A DNA stretch of 33,833 bases from positions 1-33,833 of the forward strand of contig CADCIX010000023.1 in NCBI GenBank assembly GCA_902801565.1, read 5' to 3'. The notes beneath the pieces were generated by a model, which worked only from the letters and a program-made list of their open reading frames with translations, searched no databases and was not told the DNA's origin. Shown here piece after piece: positions 6,951 through 13,816 of the stretch. The position numbers were made by a program, and so were the translations under genes. Position 1 is the first letter of the stretch. Each line of letters begins with the position of its first letter. This DNA comes from an uncultured Veillonellaceae bacterium (GTDB taxonomy: Bacteria > Bacillota > Negativicutes > Selenomonadales > Selenomonadaceae).

Positions 6951-7250
6951 ATGTGTGCGCATCATATGTATCCGGCCTACCAGAACATACGGGCCGAAAT
7001 TTCCGGTAAGAATGGCTGTCTTCGTTTGGGGTTGTATGCAGGAAACGGTAATTCCACGGGGCTGCATATCACGCTCAACGTCAACCAAGCCAGGATTCTG
7101 GGCAAATACCTGCAAATTGCTGCAGGGAGTGTACTTTTGGACGATATCGGGAAGGAGGCAAAATGCTTTGGGAATCTGGAAGTATCCTTCAGGGAAGCGC
7201 CGGACAGAGAGGAAAATGTCAAGAAAACCCTGCCCATCGAGGCAGCATAG
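6951..7250 (+). CDS. Small unknown element protein, 99 aa
   Basis: AGGAGG lies about nine bases before ATG 6951, so the gene is very likely real. The protein has a His/Tyr-containing N-terminus (MCAHHMYPAY), then alternating beta-type stretches (AEISGKNGCLRLGLY, GLHITLNVNQARILGKYL) and a charged C-terminus. No motif is recognised. It is embedded in the module between radC and the nuclease gene with gaps under 20 bases, so it is co-transcribed; a small DNA-metabolism accessory is a guess from context. Confidence 0.65.
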   Translation: MCAHHMYPAYQNIRAEISGKNGCLRLGLYAGNGNSTGLHITLNVNQARILGKYLQIAAGSVLLDDIGKEAKCFGNLEVSFREAPDREENVKKTLPIEAA

Positions 7251-7265
7251 AAAGGAGGCCGCACT

Positions 7266-8159
7266 ATGCCGGCAACAAGGTTCATCTGCCCCAACGGGCA
7301 AAAGGTCGGGATTGCGGAGTGCCTGAGAGAGTGCAGGCAGAAAGAACGCTGTATGTTCCTGCCGACACTGCGGGCAGTGGCAAACTCACTGGACAGAGGC
7401 ATCACGGAACCTACCGTGACGGAGCTGATTTCTGGCGTCAGGGAAACGTACCTGAAAAAGACCACCGCCTACAGCGTAGACCCTCAGAGCGCACTCTACG
7501 CCCTGCACGGCCAAGCTGTCCACACCATCCATGAGAACCATACGGAGGGCGAGATTCTGAGCGAGGTCCGATTGAAGGACAGGATTACCAGCGGGAAATT
7601 CGACCTTTATGGGAAAATCATTGACAGCGAAGAAGGGGTGCTTGGCGATCTCAAGGTCACAAGCTCCTATAAAATCATGATGGCTCTGGGCATCTACAAG
7701 GTGGATGTGCCCACGGGGGAGGTCTACAAGACCGGCCTCAAGAAAGGCAAACCGAAAACACGCAAAGAGTTCCGCTATGACGGCGTAAGGCATGTCTGGG
7801 ACTGGGCGATTCAGCTCAATTACTACCGTATGCTGCTGGAAAAGGCAGGATTCGAGGTCAAGCGCATGTTCATCCAAGCGCTGTGCAGAGACAGCAATCT
7901 CCGCACAGCGGCAGAGCGTGGCATCACGAAACCAATCTACATCATCCCCATCAACCGCATCAGCGACCGGTGGCTCGACAGATATTTCGGCAAAAAAGCC
8001 AGATTGCTCCATGATGCCATCCAGAAACAGCAGCTTCCCCCGCCCTGCTCCATTAAGGAGAACTGGGGCGGCAGGAAGTGCATGGAATACTGCGACGCGA
8101 GGGAAAACTGTCCCCATGCGCAGCAGGTAGCGGAACTTTTGCAGGGACGCGCAAGCTGA
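7266..8159 (+). CDS. Cas4/RecB-like PD-(D/E)XK nuclease with cysteine clusters, 297 aa
   Basis: Nuclease motifs in order: GKFD113 (motif II Asp), GD128-L-K130 (the D-x-K catalytic pair) and Q183-xxx-Y187 (motif IV, typical of RecB-family exonucleases). C-terminal cysteines C261, C272, C276 and C282 resemble the iron-sulfur cluster of Cas4/AddB-type nucleases; the N-terminus adds C8, C19, C23 and C29, which may supply the fourth ligand or a separate zinc site. Expected activity is metal-dependent single-strand exonuclease, used in recombination. AGAAAGGAGG just upstream of ATG 7266 is a strong site. No CRISPR array or cas1/cas2 is in the window, so a CRISPR role is unlikely. The gene after it (8211) may be the single-strand partner. 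Confidence 0.82.
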   Translation: MPATRFICPNGQKVGIAECLRECRQKERCMFLPTLRAVANSLDRGITEPTVTELISGVRETYLKKTTAYSVDPQSALYALHGQAVHTIHENHTEGEILSEVRLKDRITSGKFDLYGKIIDSEEGVLGDLKVTSSYKIMMALGIYKVDVPTGEVYKTGLKKGKPKTRKEFRYDGVRHVWDWAIQLNYYRMLLEKAGFEVKRMFIQALCRDSNLRTAAERGITKPIYIIPINRISDRWLDRYFGKKARLLHDAIQKQQLPPPCSIKENWGGRKCMEYCDARENCPHAQQVAELLQGRAS

Positions 8160-8210
8160 AACGCTCTATGAAAAAGTATTTTTGACAATCTAAGTTGGGA
8201 GGTCTTAACC

Positions 8211-8984
8211 ATGACAAGAAAAGCACAGACTACTACGCAGGCACTCGCAACACTGCCGGAAGAAAACTATCTGGCTCTGAGGGACTTTGACCTCGGTGCG
8301 ACGCTGGCAGAGGAGATGGACGGACTGAACGCCTTTTTCGAGCGCATCAAGATGCCATCTGGCGATACTCTGGTCTTCCAGCTTCCCTCGGAGAATCCGG
8401 AGGAGCCGGAGATTAAAAAGGAGTTCACGGCTGTCATTCTCTACCATCACCCCATCCGGGCTTACTTCAAGGGAAAGTACGATGGCAGCGTCAATCCGCC
8501 TGACTGCGGCAGCCTCGATGCAGTGACAGGCTACGGAGAGCCGGGCGGGGATTGCGAGAACTGCATCTACAACGAATACGGCACGGCAGAGAACAACGCC
8601 AAGGCTTGCAAGGAGCGCAGGAGGCTTTACCTTCTGAGGGAGGGCGAGCTGTTCCCTATCATGCTGTCGCTGCCTCCCAGTTCCCTGAAGGAACTGAGCA
8701 GGTACTTGATGCGGCTGCTTTCCAAAGGGCGTAAGAGCTATGAGGTGGTTACGAAGTTCTCCCTGACCAAAGCGGTCAACAAAGGCGGCATCGCCTATGC
8801 CAAGGCAACTTTTCGCGCCGCAAGGCCGCTGACAGCGGAGGAACTTCCCTTGATTGCCAAGCTCTCCGAGCAGATCAAGGCACTCAGCAGCAAGGTCGGG
8901 TTTGAAGAGGCTGATGCTACGGAGGATGGATTGCATCCGATTCAGGCAACGAATACGGCGGCGATGTTCCAGCAGACGGCGTAG
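8211..8984 (+). CDS. Cysteine-containing element protein, possible ssDNA-binding, 257 aa
   Basis: GGGAGG precedes ATG 8211. The central region contains DCENCIYNEYGT followed by KACKERRR (about 115-140), a CxxC plus C pattern reminiscent of a small zinc site. Flanking beta-rich stretches (TLVFQLPS, FTAVILYHHPIRAYFKG, LFPIMLSLPPSS) and an acidic/polar C-terminal tail are compatible with an OB-fold single-strand-binding protein. I cannot name a family. Proteins with this layout occur beside RecB/Cas4-like nucleases in plasmids and phages, so a role in recombination is inferred. It is the last gene of the rightward module and is followed by a terminator-like hairpin. Confidence 0.6.
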   Translation: MTRKAQTTTQALATLPEENYLALRDFDLGATLAEEMDGLNAFFERIKMPSGDTLVFQLPSENPEEPEIKKEFTAVILYHHPIRAYFKGKYDGSVNPPDCGSLDAVTGYGEPGGDCENCIYNEYGTAENNAKACKERRRLYLLREGELFPIMLSLPPSSLKELSRYLMRLLSKGRKSYEVVTKFSLTKAVNKGGIAYAKATFRAARPLTAEELPLIAKLSEQIKALSSKVGFEEADATEDGLHPIQATNTAAMFQQTA

Positions 8985-8995
8985 GATGGTTGGTA

Positions 8996-9020
8996 GGCAG
9001 GGGCGAATGTCCCTGCCTTT
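8996..9020 (+). terminator. Terminator-like hairpin ending the GC-rich module
   Basis: GGCAGGG (8996-9002) pairs with CCCTGCC (9011-9017) and is followed by a short TTTA tract. The U-tract is weak. It lies between the rightward module and the convergent 539-aa gene, where a terminator is expected. Confidence 0.6.
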
Positions 9021-9058
9021 ATGTACGAAAATTTGCCACCACTTAATCTATCAATGTT

Positions 9059-10678
9059 CTAAGAACGATTACACAGCTTTAAAAGTTGCATCAATCCATC
9101 CATTGTTTGCCTAGTATATTTTAGCGTTAGTTCTGTTAGGTTACTTGCTTCCTTGGCAGGAAGTGCGTCCTTTAAGAATGATTTGGGAGAACGGATAAAG
9201 AAATCAAAAAAGCTCTCAAAACTATACAGAAGTGCATTTAGACTTGAGGGAGATATATGCGAATATGGAGCCATCTTATAGGTCTTAGCGTCACTCTTTT
9301 TATAAATTTCATCCATGCGATCTGTATTTGGCGTTGGGGTTTCACGAAGTGCTTCATGAGCAACACCTCGGTAGTAAATTTTCCCATAATTAGGGATGGT
9401 AGTTTTTAACTGGATGAAGTCATAGGTGAAATCAAAAAAATAGGACATAGCAATCCAATATGATACATTGTCGTTTTTGTCTTTTCTACCGATTGTTGCC
9501 TTTGAAACATTGAATAATTTAGCAAGTTGTTCATTCGTGATACCAATTTTTTCCCGGAGTAATTTGATGGAATCTATGCTGTATCTGATTTTACTGTTTA
9601 GCAAACATGTTTCCATGGAAATGGACTTAATTAAAGCAAAATGATTGTCTATGCATTCATTTCCGGAAGGAAGCTTATTAATAGCGCAAGGCTCTAAATA
9701 GTAAAGGTCCAGTATACTGCGTAACCTGTCGTATACGAGTGGTGTGATTTCTTCCGGCAATTTATTAGTGTGTTGCTCTTCTGTAACATAAGCCAGTCTT
9801 TGCACCTTTTGATGTGGGAGTGCTTTAAATACATTTCGATATAATTCAGTATGGTGGCTAAGAAGATCTTTTATATGTGGAGCATTTTCCAATAATTCTT
9901 GATTCGGGATGTAAGCCACTGCATATATTATTTCCTTCGATACTGTATCAGATAAGGCATAACGCAGGCAGGCAAGACAGTTGAATATGTCATTTATCCA
10001 CGCTTCTACATCTGAAAAGTGTTCTCTGATACTGCTGAAATTTTCACTCAAATTACAGGAAAAATCAAAATCTTGTTTGTACTCCGGCGATACCTTTTGC
10101 AAAGAGCATTGAATCTCCGAGTAAATCAAAGCTGTTTTGATCGTTGGATAATTCATAATGCCTGACTTAATGGTGTGCATCTGGTTGATGATTGCTTGCA
10201 CCGATTTGCTATTAGGAATAAATGTACTGCTATCGCTTTCAAGGTCATTTTTGCATTGATCCACCAGAGCAATAACTGCATCAATTTGTTTCATAAGTGT
10301 GCTAAGTGTATCTGTATGGCCAAGATTTTGAAGGAAGTCTTTTATTCCCACAAGATTAGAGCAGTTTTTGTTATCGGTATTGGAACTGTTACTTGTATCA
10401 GTGCTAATGCTGTTGATAATTCTCTCCAGCTTCCGCACATAATCAATTTTCATTTCCTGATATTCGGGCAAAAGCAGACCGTCCAAATATTTGATCAATT
10501 TGCCTTGTATTATTTCGCAGTCTTCAAAGGTAGTTTCTTTCGATACGATATTGATGAAAGCTTTCCGGTCGATTAAAAGACATCGAAAGCATTTTATTAG
10601 GTTAAAGGTTCCTTCGTTCACGCCTGATGACTTAAAGTCTTGGAACAATTTTTTTACTTCTTCAAATTCCGTAGACAT
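9059..10678 (-). CDS. Unknown AT-rich protein with internal HTH, 539 aa
   Basis: Function not recognised. ATG at 10678 has GGGAGG six bases upstream, so the start is firm. The N-terminal 340 residues are helical and Ser/Asn/Asp-rich, with six or more scattered cysteines and no membrane segment. At about 372-400 there is an XRE-like helix-turn-helix (LLREKIGITNEQLAKLFNVSKATIGR), in which the recognition helix ends with an Arg-Lys-Asp turn. A 140-residue C-terminal domain follows. The single leftward gene lies between the rightward recombination module and the rightward excisionase/integrase genes, and its base and codon use is clearly more AT-rich than both. This looks like a separately acquired cargo gene: a regulator with a large sensory domain, or a defence protein. 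Neither can be shown here. Confidence 0.8.
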   Translation of the reverse strand: MSTEFEEVKKLFQDFKSSGVNEGTFNLIKCFRCLLIDRKAFINIVSKETTFEDCEIIQGKLIKYLDGLLLPEYQEMKIDYVRKLERIINSISTDTSNSSNTDNKNCSNLVGIKDFLQNLGHTDTLSTLMKQIDAVIALVDQCKNDLESDSSTFIPNSKSVQAIINQMHTIKSGIMNYPTIKTALIYSEIQCSLQKVSPEYKQDFDFSCNLSENFSSIREHFSDVEAWINDIFNCLACLRYALSDTVSKEIIYAVAYIPNQELLENAPHIKDLLSHHTELYRNVFKALPHQKVQRLAYVTEEQHTNKLPEEITPLVYDRLRSILDLYYLEPCAINKLPSGNECIDNHFALIKSISMETCLLNSKIRYSIDSIKLLREKIGITNEQLAKLFNVSKATIGRKDKNDNVSYWIAMSYFFDFTYDFIQLKTTIPNYGKIYYRGVAHEALRETPTPNTDRMDEIYKKSDAKTYKMAPYSHISPSSLNALLYSFESFFDFFIRSPKSFLKDALPAKEASNLTELTLKYTRQTMDGLMQLLKLCNRS

Positions 10679-11041
10679 GATAAGCCTCCCTTATAGTTCG
10701 AAGATTGGAATTACATGAAAGGATATCTGTGAATGTAGTAATAGTTGCATTTTGTTGCAAACATTGTGGTTTCCTAAAAAAACACTATGACTTTCTGCGA
10801 AAACGGGAGATTTGCTGTCAAGTCGATTAAAGTAAGACCTCATCAGCCCAGTAGTAACAGGAAGTGTACATTTGTTGCAGGAGGCATACATCGAAAAAAC
10901 CGAGAATATCGTGTTTGTCATCTGCTGTCAGGTCAGTATAATTTAGGATGTAGCCGCACCAGAGCATTGATAAGAAAAATAGGGAGATACTGTGATGTAA
11001 CTGGTGAAGCATTGTCAAAGTTTGAATGGAGGTGAACAATC
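10679..11041. other. Divergent intergenic region between the HTH gene and the excisionase-like gene
   Basis: About 360 bases without a supported gene. It holds the ribosome-binding site of the leftward gene, a direct repeat of GTTGCA with a four-base gap (around 10745-10760), a rightward promoter (10915-10942) and TGTCA repeats around that promoter (10917-10930). A regulator of excision could bind here. The longest open frame (10787-11035) has no ribosome-binding site. Confidence 0.5.
10915..10942 (+). promoter_or_regulatory. Promoter of the excisionase/integrase genes
   Basis: TTGTCA (10915-10920) and a perfect TATAAT (10937-10942) are 16 bases apart, giving a start near 10949 and a leader of about 90 bases. 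The -35 box overlaps one of two TGTCA copies spaced ten bases apart, a possible repressor site. Confidence 0.7.
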
Positions 11042-11251
11042 ATGTTATTTACTGAAGCTGAGTTGGCTGAAAAACTTAATGTACAAAAGGCCGCTATCAG
11101 AAGATGGCGGTTGCTGGAGAAATTGCCCTTCCTCAAAATGGGACGCAGATACTACTATCGTCTTGAGGCCGTTGTACAGTGGCTCAAAGAGAAAGAGGCC
11201 GAGAGCTTAAGCGCATCCAGCAAGAGCCAGCCCCTCATCTACGACATCTAG
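11042..11251 (+). CDS. Excisionase-family MerR-like HTH protein, 69 aa
   Basis: A short winged-helix (HTH_17/excisionase) domain: LFTEAELAEKLNVQKAAIRRWRLLEKLPFLKMGRRYYYRLEAVVQWLKEKE is the pattern of excisionase/DNA-binding domains, with the turn at KLNVQKAAIRRW and the wing at MGRRYYYR. Such proteins bend DNA at att sites to direct the integrase toward excision, or act as regulators. GGAGGTGA precedes ATG 11042. It lies directly before the integrase, separated by an intrinsic terminator. Directional role is inferred from position. Confidence 0.82.
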   Translation: MLFTEAELAEKLNVQKAAIRRWRLLEKLPFLKMGRRYYYRLEAVVQWLKEKEAESLSASSKSQPLIYDI

Positions 11252-11259
11252 TCATTGGA

Positions 11260-11289
11260 GCCGTGTGGCACAGTCCACACGGCTTTTTT
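11260..11289 (+). terminator. Intrinsic terminator between excisionase-like and integrase genes
   Basis: GCCGTGTGG (11260-11268) pairs perfectly with CCACACGGC (11275-11283) over a six-base loop and is followed by six T residues. It lies 20 bases before the integrase start, so integrase made from the upstream promoter needs readthrough. Confidence 0.88.
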
Positions 11290-11308
11290 AGAAAGGAAGT
11301 GTTTTATA

Positions 11309-12493
11309 ATGCCGAAGAAGATTGAGAAACGCAGCAATGGCTCCTACCGGCTCAATGTGGCGAACGGATATGACAGCGAAGGAAGGCAGAAAATCATGAG
11401 GAAGACCATCCACGCTGCCAACGACAAGGAGGCCAAGGAAGCGTACAAAGCGTTCGAAGCAAAAGTCAAACTCAATCAGGGCAAAGGCCTGTACGACCGC
11501 AAAATCACGCTGTATGATTTCGCGAAAAAGTGGATGAAGGATTTTGTCGAACTGGAACTGGCTCCTAAAACTCAGCGGTCATACAGGAATCATCTGAAGT
11601 ATCGCATTCTTCCTGCCATGGGCCATTGGGACATAAAGTCCATCCAGCCGGGCCACATCATGGAGTTCAAGAGCATGTTGACGGAAGGCAAGCGCTTTGA
11701 TGGCCGTCACGGGAAAATTTCCGACCAGACCGTTATGTACTGCTACCGTGTCCTGTCCTCCATGTTGAAGGATGCTGTTGAGTGGCAGTATATCACCGAA
11801 AACCCGTGCGAAAGGGTCAAGGCACCGAAAGTCATGCGCCATAAGCCCCTGCGCTTCGATGAAGCCGACGTAGGAAAGATGATGACGGCTTTAGAAAATA
11901 CGAAGAGCCCGTACAGCACCATCGCACAACTGGCTGTCTACACCGGTTGCCGCTTGGGCGAACTTATGGCATTGAAATGGGAAGACATCGACATAGAAAA
12001 AGCGATTATCCACATCACAAAGTCAATGCAGGCTGTAAAAGGCAGGGGCATCTTTACCAAGGAAACCAAAAATGCAAGTTCGACTCGGCAGATTGCAGCC
12101 TCACAAAAGACGATAGATTTGCTGAAAACGCTTCGTGCAGAGCAGGACGCTCAGAAGGAAAAGGCAGGAGACCGGTACGTCGATGAAGGATGGGTTTTTG
12201 CAAACAAGAACGGCAAGTGCTTTTACCCGACCACACCCTCACATTGGTTTCACAAGTTCCTCCTTAGTGAAGGACTAACTCCGATTCGCTTTCACGATCT
12301 GCGGCACCTGTCAGCCTCTATTCTGTTGGCACAGGGACTCCCTGAGAAAAGCGTCAGTGCCCGCATGGGACACGGTGACATCAGGACGACGGCAAACATC
12401 TACGGGTCTGCGCTGTTGTCAGTGGACAGGCAGGCAGCAGACAGTCTGGACAAGGTTATCGGGAAACTCACCCAGACGGACACCTCAAAATGA
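11309..12493 (+). CDS. int: Tyrosine recombinase (integrase), 394 aa
   Basis: Phage-type integrase. Start ATG 11309 is set by AAAGGAAG upstream; a reading from 11255 would cross the terminator hairpin. The N-terminus is an AP2-like arm-binding domain (KKIEKRSNGSYRLNVANGYDSEGR), followed by a SAM-like core-binding domain (about 65-165) with TLYDFAKKWM and KTQRSYRNHLKYRILPAMG. The catalytic domain has R215 (GCRLGEL), H329-D-L-R332-H, H355 (MGHGD) and nucleophile Y365 (TANIY). All catalytic residues are present, so it should be active. It is closest to the integrases of Tn916/phage-like elements. It cuts and joins att DNA; the target is probably the adjacent tRNA-Thr region. Confidence 0.95.
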   Translation: MPKKIEKRSNGSYRLNVANGYDSEGRQKIMRKTIHAANDKEAKEAYKAFEAKVKLNQGKGLYDRKITLYDFAKKWMKDFVELELAPKTQRSYRNHLKYRILPAMGHWDIKSIQPGHIMEFKSMLTEGKRFDGRHGKISDQTVMYCYRVLSSMLKDAVEWQYITENPCERVKAPKVMRHKPLRFDEADVGKMMTALENTKSPYSTIAQLAVYTGCRLGELMALKWEDIDIEKAIIHITKSMQAVKGRGIFTKETKNASSTRQIAASQKTIDLLKTLRAEQDAQKEKAGDRYVDEGWVFANKNGKCFYPTTPSHWFHKFLLSEGLTPIRFHDLRHLSASILLAQGLPEKSVSARMGHGDIRTTANIYGSALLSVDRQAADSLDKVIGKLTQTDTSK

Positions 12494-12503
12494 GAGAGCC
12501 TAT

Positions 12504-12545
12504 GGCAAGGGCACCCACTTAGCAGGCGGGTGCCCTTGCTACTTT
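12504..12545 (+). terminator. Intrinsic terminator of the integrase gene
   Basis: GCAAGGGCACCC (12505-12516) pairs perfectly with GGGTGCCCTTGC (12528-12539), a 12-base stem with an 11-base loop, followed by TACTTTT. Confidence 0.88.
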
Positions 12546-12625
12546 TGTATTGAAAGGGAGCAGTAGCGCCAATGAAGGTGGAAATTTTCTTTTTTCTTTC
12601 CCATGAAGAAAATATCGCCTGAACG

Positions 12626-12650
12626 CAATGGAGCCATGCCAGCTCCATTG
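12626..12650. repeat. Perfect inverted repeat near the element end
   Basis: CAATGGAGC (12626-12634) and GCTCCATTG (12642-12650) form a nine-base stem with a seven-base loop and no T tract on either side. It is not a classical terminator; a protein-binding dyad or part of an RNA structure is more likely. Confidence 0.6.
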
Positions 12651-12923
12651 ACCTGCCATCCCAGTCACTCCAATGCGGACTACCCATAAGTGTATGCTAT
12701 CACATGATACCACAGATTTCAACGCACATTGACCGGAATGAGAGAACAAAACTCACCTACTTGAGCCGGCACACGGAATATGATAAGATGAAGACCGATG
12801 GGCGAGAGCCGTAGATGCTCTGCCGGACAATGCAGAGGGAGTATGTTGCAAATCACCGAAATATTCTATAAACTTAACGTCAACACTCTCTACTTTTCAC
12901 CAGTGGCATAGAGATTTCGGCGG

Positions 12924-12945
12924 ATAAGGCCCAAATAAGGCCCAA
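12924..12945. repeat. Perfect 11-bp tandem repeat next to the tRNA
   Basis: ATAAGGCCCAA occurs twice without spacer (12924-12934 and 12935-12945), about 62 bases from the tRNA-Thr 3' end. Short direct repeats at this place in integrative elements are often arm-type integrase sites or lie near the crossover; which one applies cannot be told without the other element end. Confidence 0.7.
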
Positions 12946-12965
12946 AATTCTCGTTTCATGCAATG

Positions 12966-12995
12966 AAAAAGACTCCCGAGAAATCCTCGGAAGCC
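12966..12995 (-). terminator. Terminator of the tRNA transcript
   Basis: Read leftward, GGCTTCCGAG pairs with CTCGGGAGTC (10 pairs, two of them G-T) over a five-base loop and is followed by five T residues. It starts 12 bases after the tRNA-Thr CCA. If integration occurs within the tRNA, this terminator is either part of the att core or provided by the element. Confidence 0.75.
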
Positions 12996-13007
12996 TTGAT
13001 TTTCCTA

Positions 13008-13083
13008 TGGAGCTGGCTATAGGACTTGAACCTACGACCTGCTCATTACGAATGAGCTGCTCTACCAACTGAGCTAAGCCAGC
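13008..13083 (-). tRNA. tRNA-Thr(CGT)
   Basis: Complete cloverleaf on the minus strand: acceptor GCTGGCT/AGCCAGC, D arm GCTC-AGTTGGTA-GAGC, anticodon stem GCTCA/TGAGC with loop TTCGTAA (anticodon CGT, reads ACG), T arm with GTTCAAGTC, discriminator T and an encoded CCA (13008-13010). Its 3' end faces the integrase, as for tRNAs used as integration sites. Confidence 0.96.
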
Positions 13084-13114
13084 TTGTCATGTGCCTTTGC
13101 AACTGACAAAAACC

Positions 13115-13143
13115 ATTATAGCGGTTCAATGCATGATTGTCAA
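13115..13143 (-). promoter_or_regulatory. Consensus promoter of tRNA-Thr
   Basis: Leftward TTGACA (13138-13143) and TATAAT (13115-13120) are 17 bases apart: an exact consensus promoter between the two tRNA genes, showing that tRNA-Thr is transcribed on its own. Confidence 0.88.
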
Positions 13144-13171
13144 CATATTTTGAACCTAATTTTTGTGCAGA

Positions 13172-13259
<88 letters not shown>

Positions 13260-13279
13260 ATAGCCGCCACAACGAAAAT

Positions 13280-13309
13280 ATTATATCACAAGTAAGCCTA
13301 GGTTGTAAA
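13280..13309 (-). promoter_or_regulatory. Promoter of tRNA-Ser
   Basis: Leftward TTTACA (13304-13309) and TATAAT (13280-13285) are 18 bases apart, placing the start a few bases before the tRNA 5' end. Confidence 0.78.
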
Positions 13310-13328
13310 GAACAGATTTCGCCCCCGC

Positions 13329-13670
13329 TTATTTGCGGATGATCAGGGCCATGAAGATGAGGTCTTCCGTCCCGATGTTCTCGATGCCGTGTTTTTCCCC
13401 GTCCGGGCAGAAAGTGGTCTTGCCGGGGCCGATTTCCACGTCCGTGCCGTTGTCGTTGTAGAGGGCCTTGCCCTGGAGGATGTGGTAGGTCTCGGTGTTG
13501 CCGTGGTGCTCATGGATGCCGATGGAGCAGCCGGGGGGGATCGTCACCTTTGCGAACATATCGCATTTCCCGTCCAGCTCTGCCGGCGAGAGGAGTTTTG
13601 TTATGGTGATTTCTCCCTTGCCGTCGGCCTTGTTCTTTGCCTGGATGACTTCCTGCTCGATGAATGCCAT
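13329..13670 (-). CDS. Small cupin-domain protein, 113 aa
   Basis: Single-domain cupin. The first cupin motif is IGIHEHHGNTETYHILQGKALY (about 51-72), with metal ligands at the two His of HEHH, the Glu of ETYH and its His; the second is PDGEKHGIEN (about 90-99) with the last His. All ligands are present, so a divalent metal is likely bound. Small cupins of this kind include sugar-phosphate-related isomerases and detoxifying or sensor proteins; the substrate cannot be deduced. ATG 13670 follows AGGAGAG. It is transcribed toward the tRNAs and divergently from the YdcF-like gene. Confidence 0.88.
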   Translation of the reverse strand: MAFIEQEVIQAKNKADGKGEITITKLLSPAELDGKCDMFAKVTIPPGCSIGIHEHHGNTETYHILQGKALYNDNGTDVEIGPGKTTFCPDGEKHGIENIGTEDLIFMALIIRK

Positions 13671-13701
13671 GGTATCGCTCTCCTTTTAGATTTCTTTTTC
13701 A

Positions 13702-13730
13702 TTCACAAGACTGGTTGCATGTGGTATGAT
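13702..13730 (+). promoter_or_regulatory. Promoter of the ydcF-like/MATE operon
   Basis: TTCACA (13702-13707) and TATGAT (13725-13730), spacing 17, five of six matches in each box. The region also carries a leftward TATAAT-like box at about 13734-13739 that may serve the cupin gene. Confidence 0.68.
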
Positions 13731-13816
13731 AATATTATAGTAATTCGTTGCGTTTGCGGGGATTCCTTTTTTTCGGAAAGGGAATTTGCGCTTTTTTTGT
13801 GAGGTTTTCAGAGAAT

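Larger units (their letters stand above)
1..12960. mobile_element. Integrative element (right-hand part), integrase end next to tRNA-Thr
   Basis: A tyrosine integrase (11309-12493) and an excisionase-like gene (11042-11251) lie at the right end, followed by non-coding DNA and then the 3' end of a leftward tRNA-Thr. To their left are plasmid/ICE-type genes (DUF932, RadC/JAMM, Cas4-like nuclease) and AT-rich cargo, unlike the housekeeping genes that start after the tRNAs. This arrangement is typical of genomic islands integrated at tRNA genes. No conjugation genes (relaxase, VirB4/VirD4) are visible, so whether it is an ICE, a mobilizable element or a prophage remnant cannot be told. The left end and the matching att repeat are outside the window. 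The right boundary is approximate: it could be anywhere from the tandem repeat at 12924 to the tRNA 3' end at 13008. Confidence 0.75.
12546..12965. other. Non-coding, structured DNA between integrase and tRNA-Thr
   Basis: About 420 bases with no gene I can support. It contains a perfect nine-base inverted repeat (12626-12650), a weaker one, CTCTGC/GCAGAG, at about 12819-12838, and a perfect 11-bp tandem repeat (12924-12945). These fit an attachment region with integrase and excisionase sites. A small RNA from here is also possible. Confidence 0.55.

Noticed and set aside
7266..8159. Cas4-like gene as sign of a CRISPR-Cas locus
   Set aside because: No repeat-spacer array and no cas1, cas2 or effector gene is in the window; the context is that of a mobile-element recombination module.
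10787..11035. Possible small rightward gene before the excisionase-like gene
   Set aside because: No ribosome-binding site, no recognisable features, and it would contain the xis promoter.
12880..13068. Leftward 62-residue open frame beginning MVEQLIRNEQVVGSSPIAS
   Set aside because: It is a translation of the tRNA-Thr gene, a well-known annotation artefact, and runs on through the terminator.
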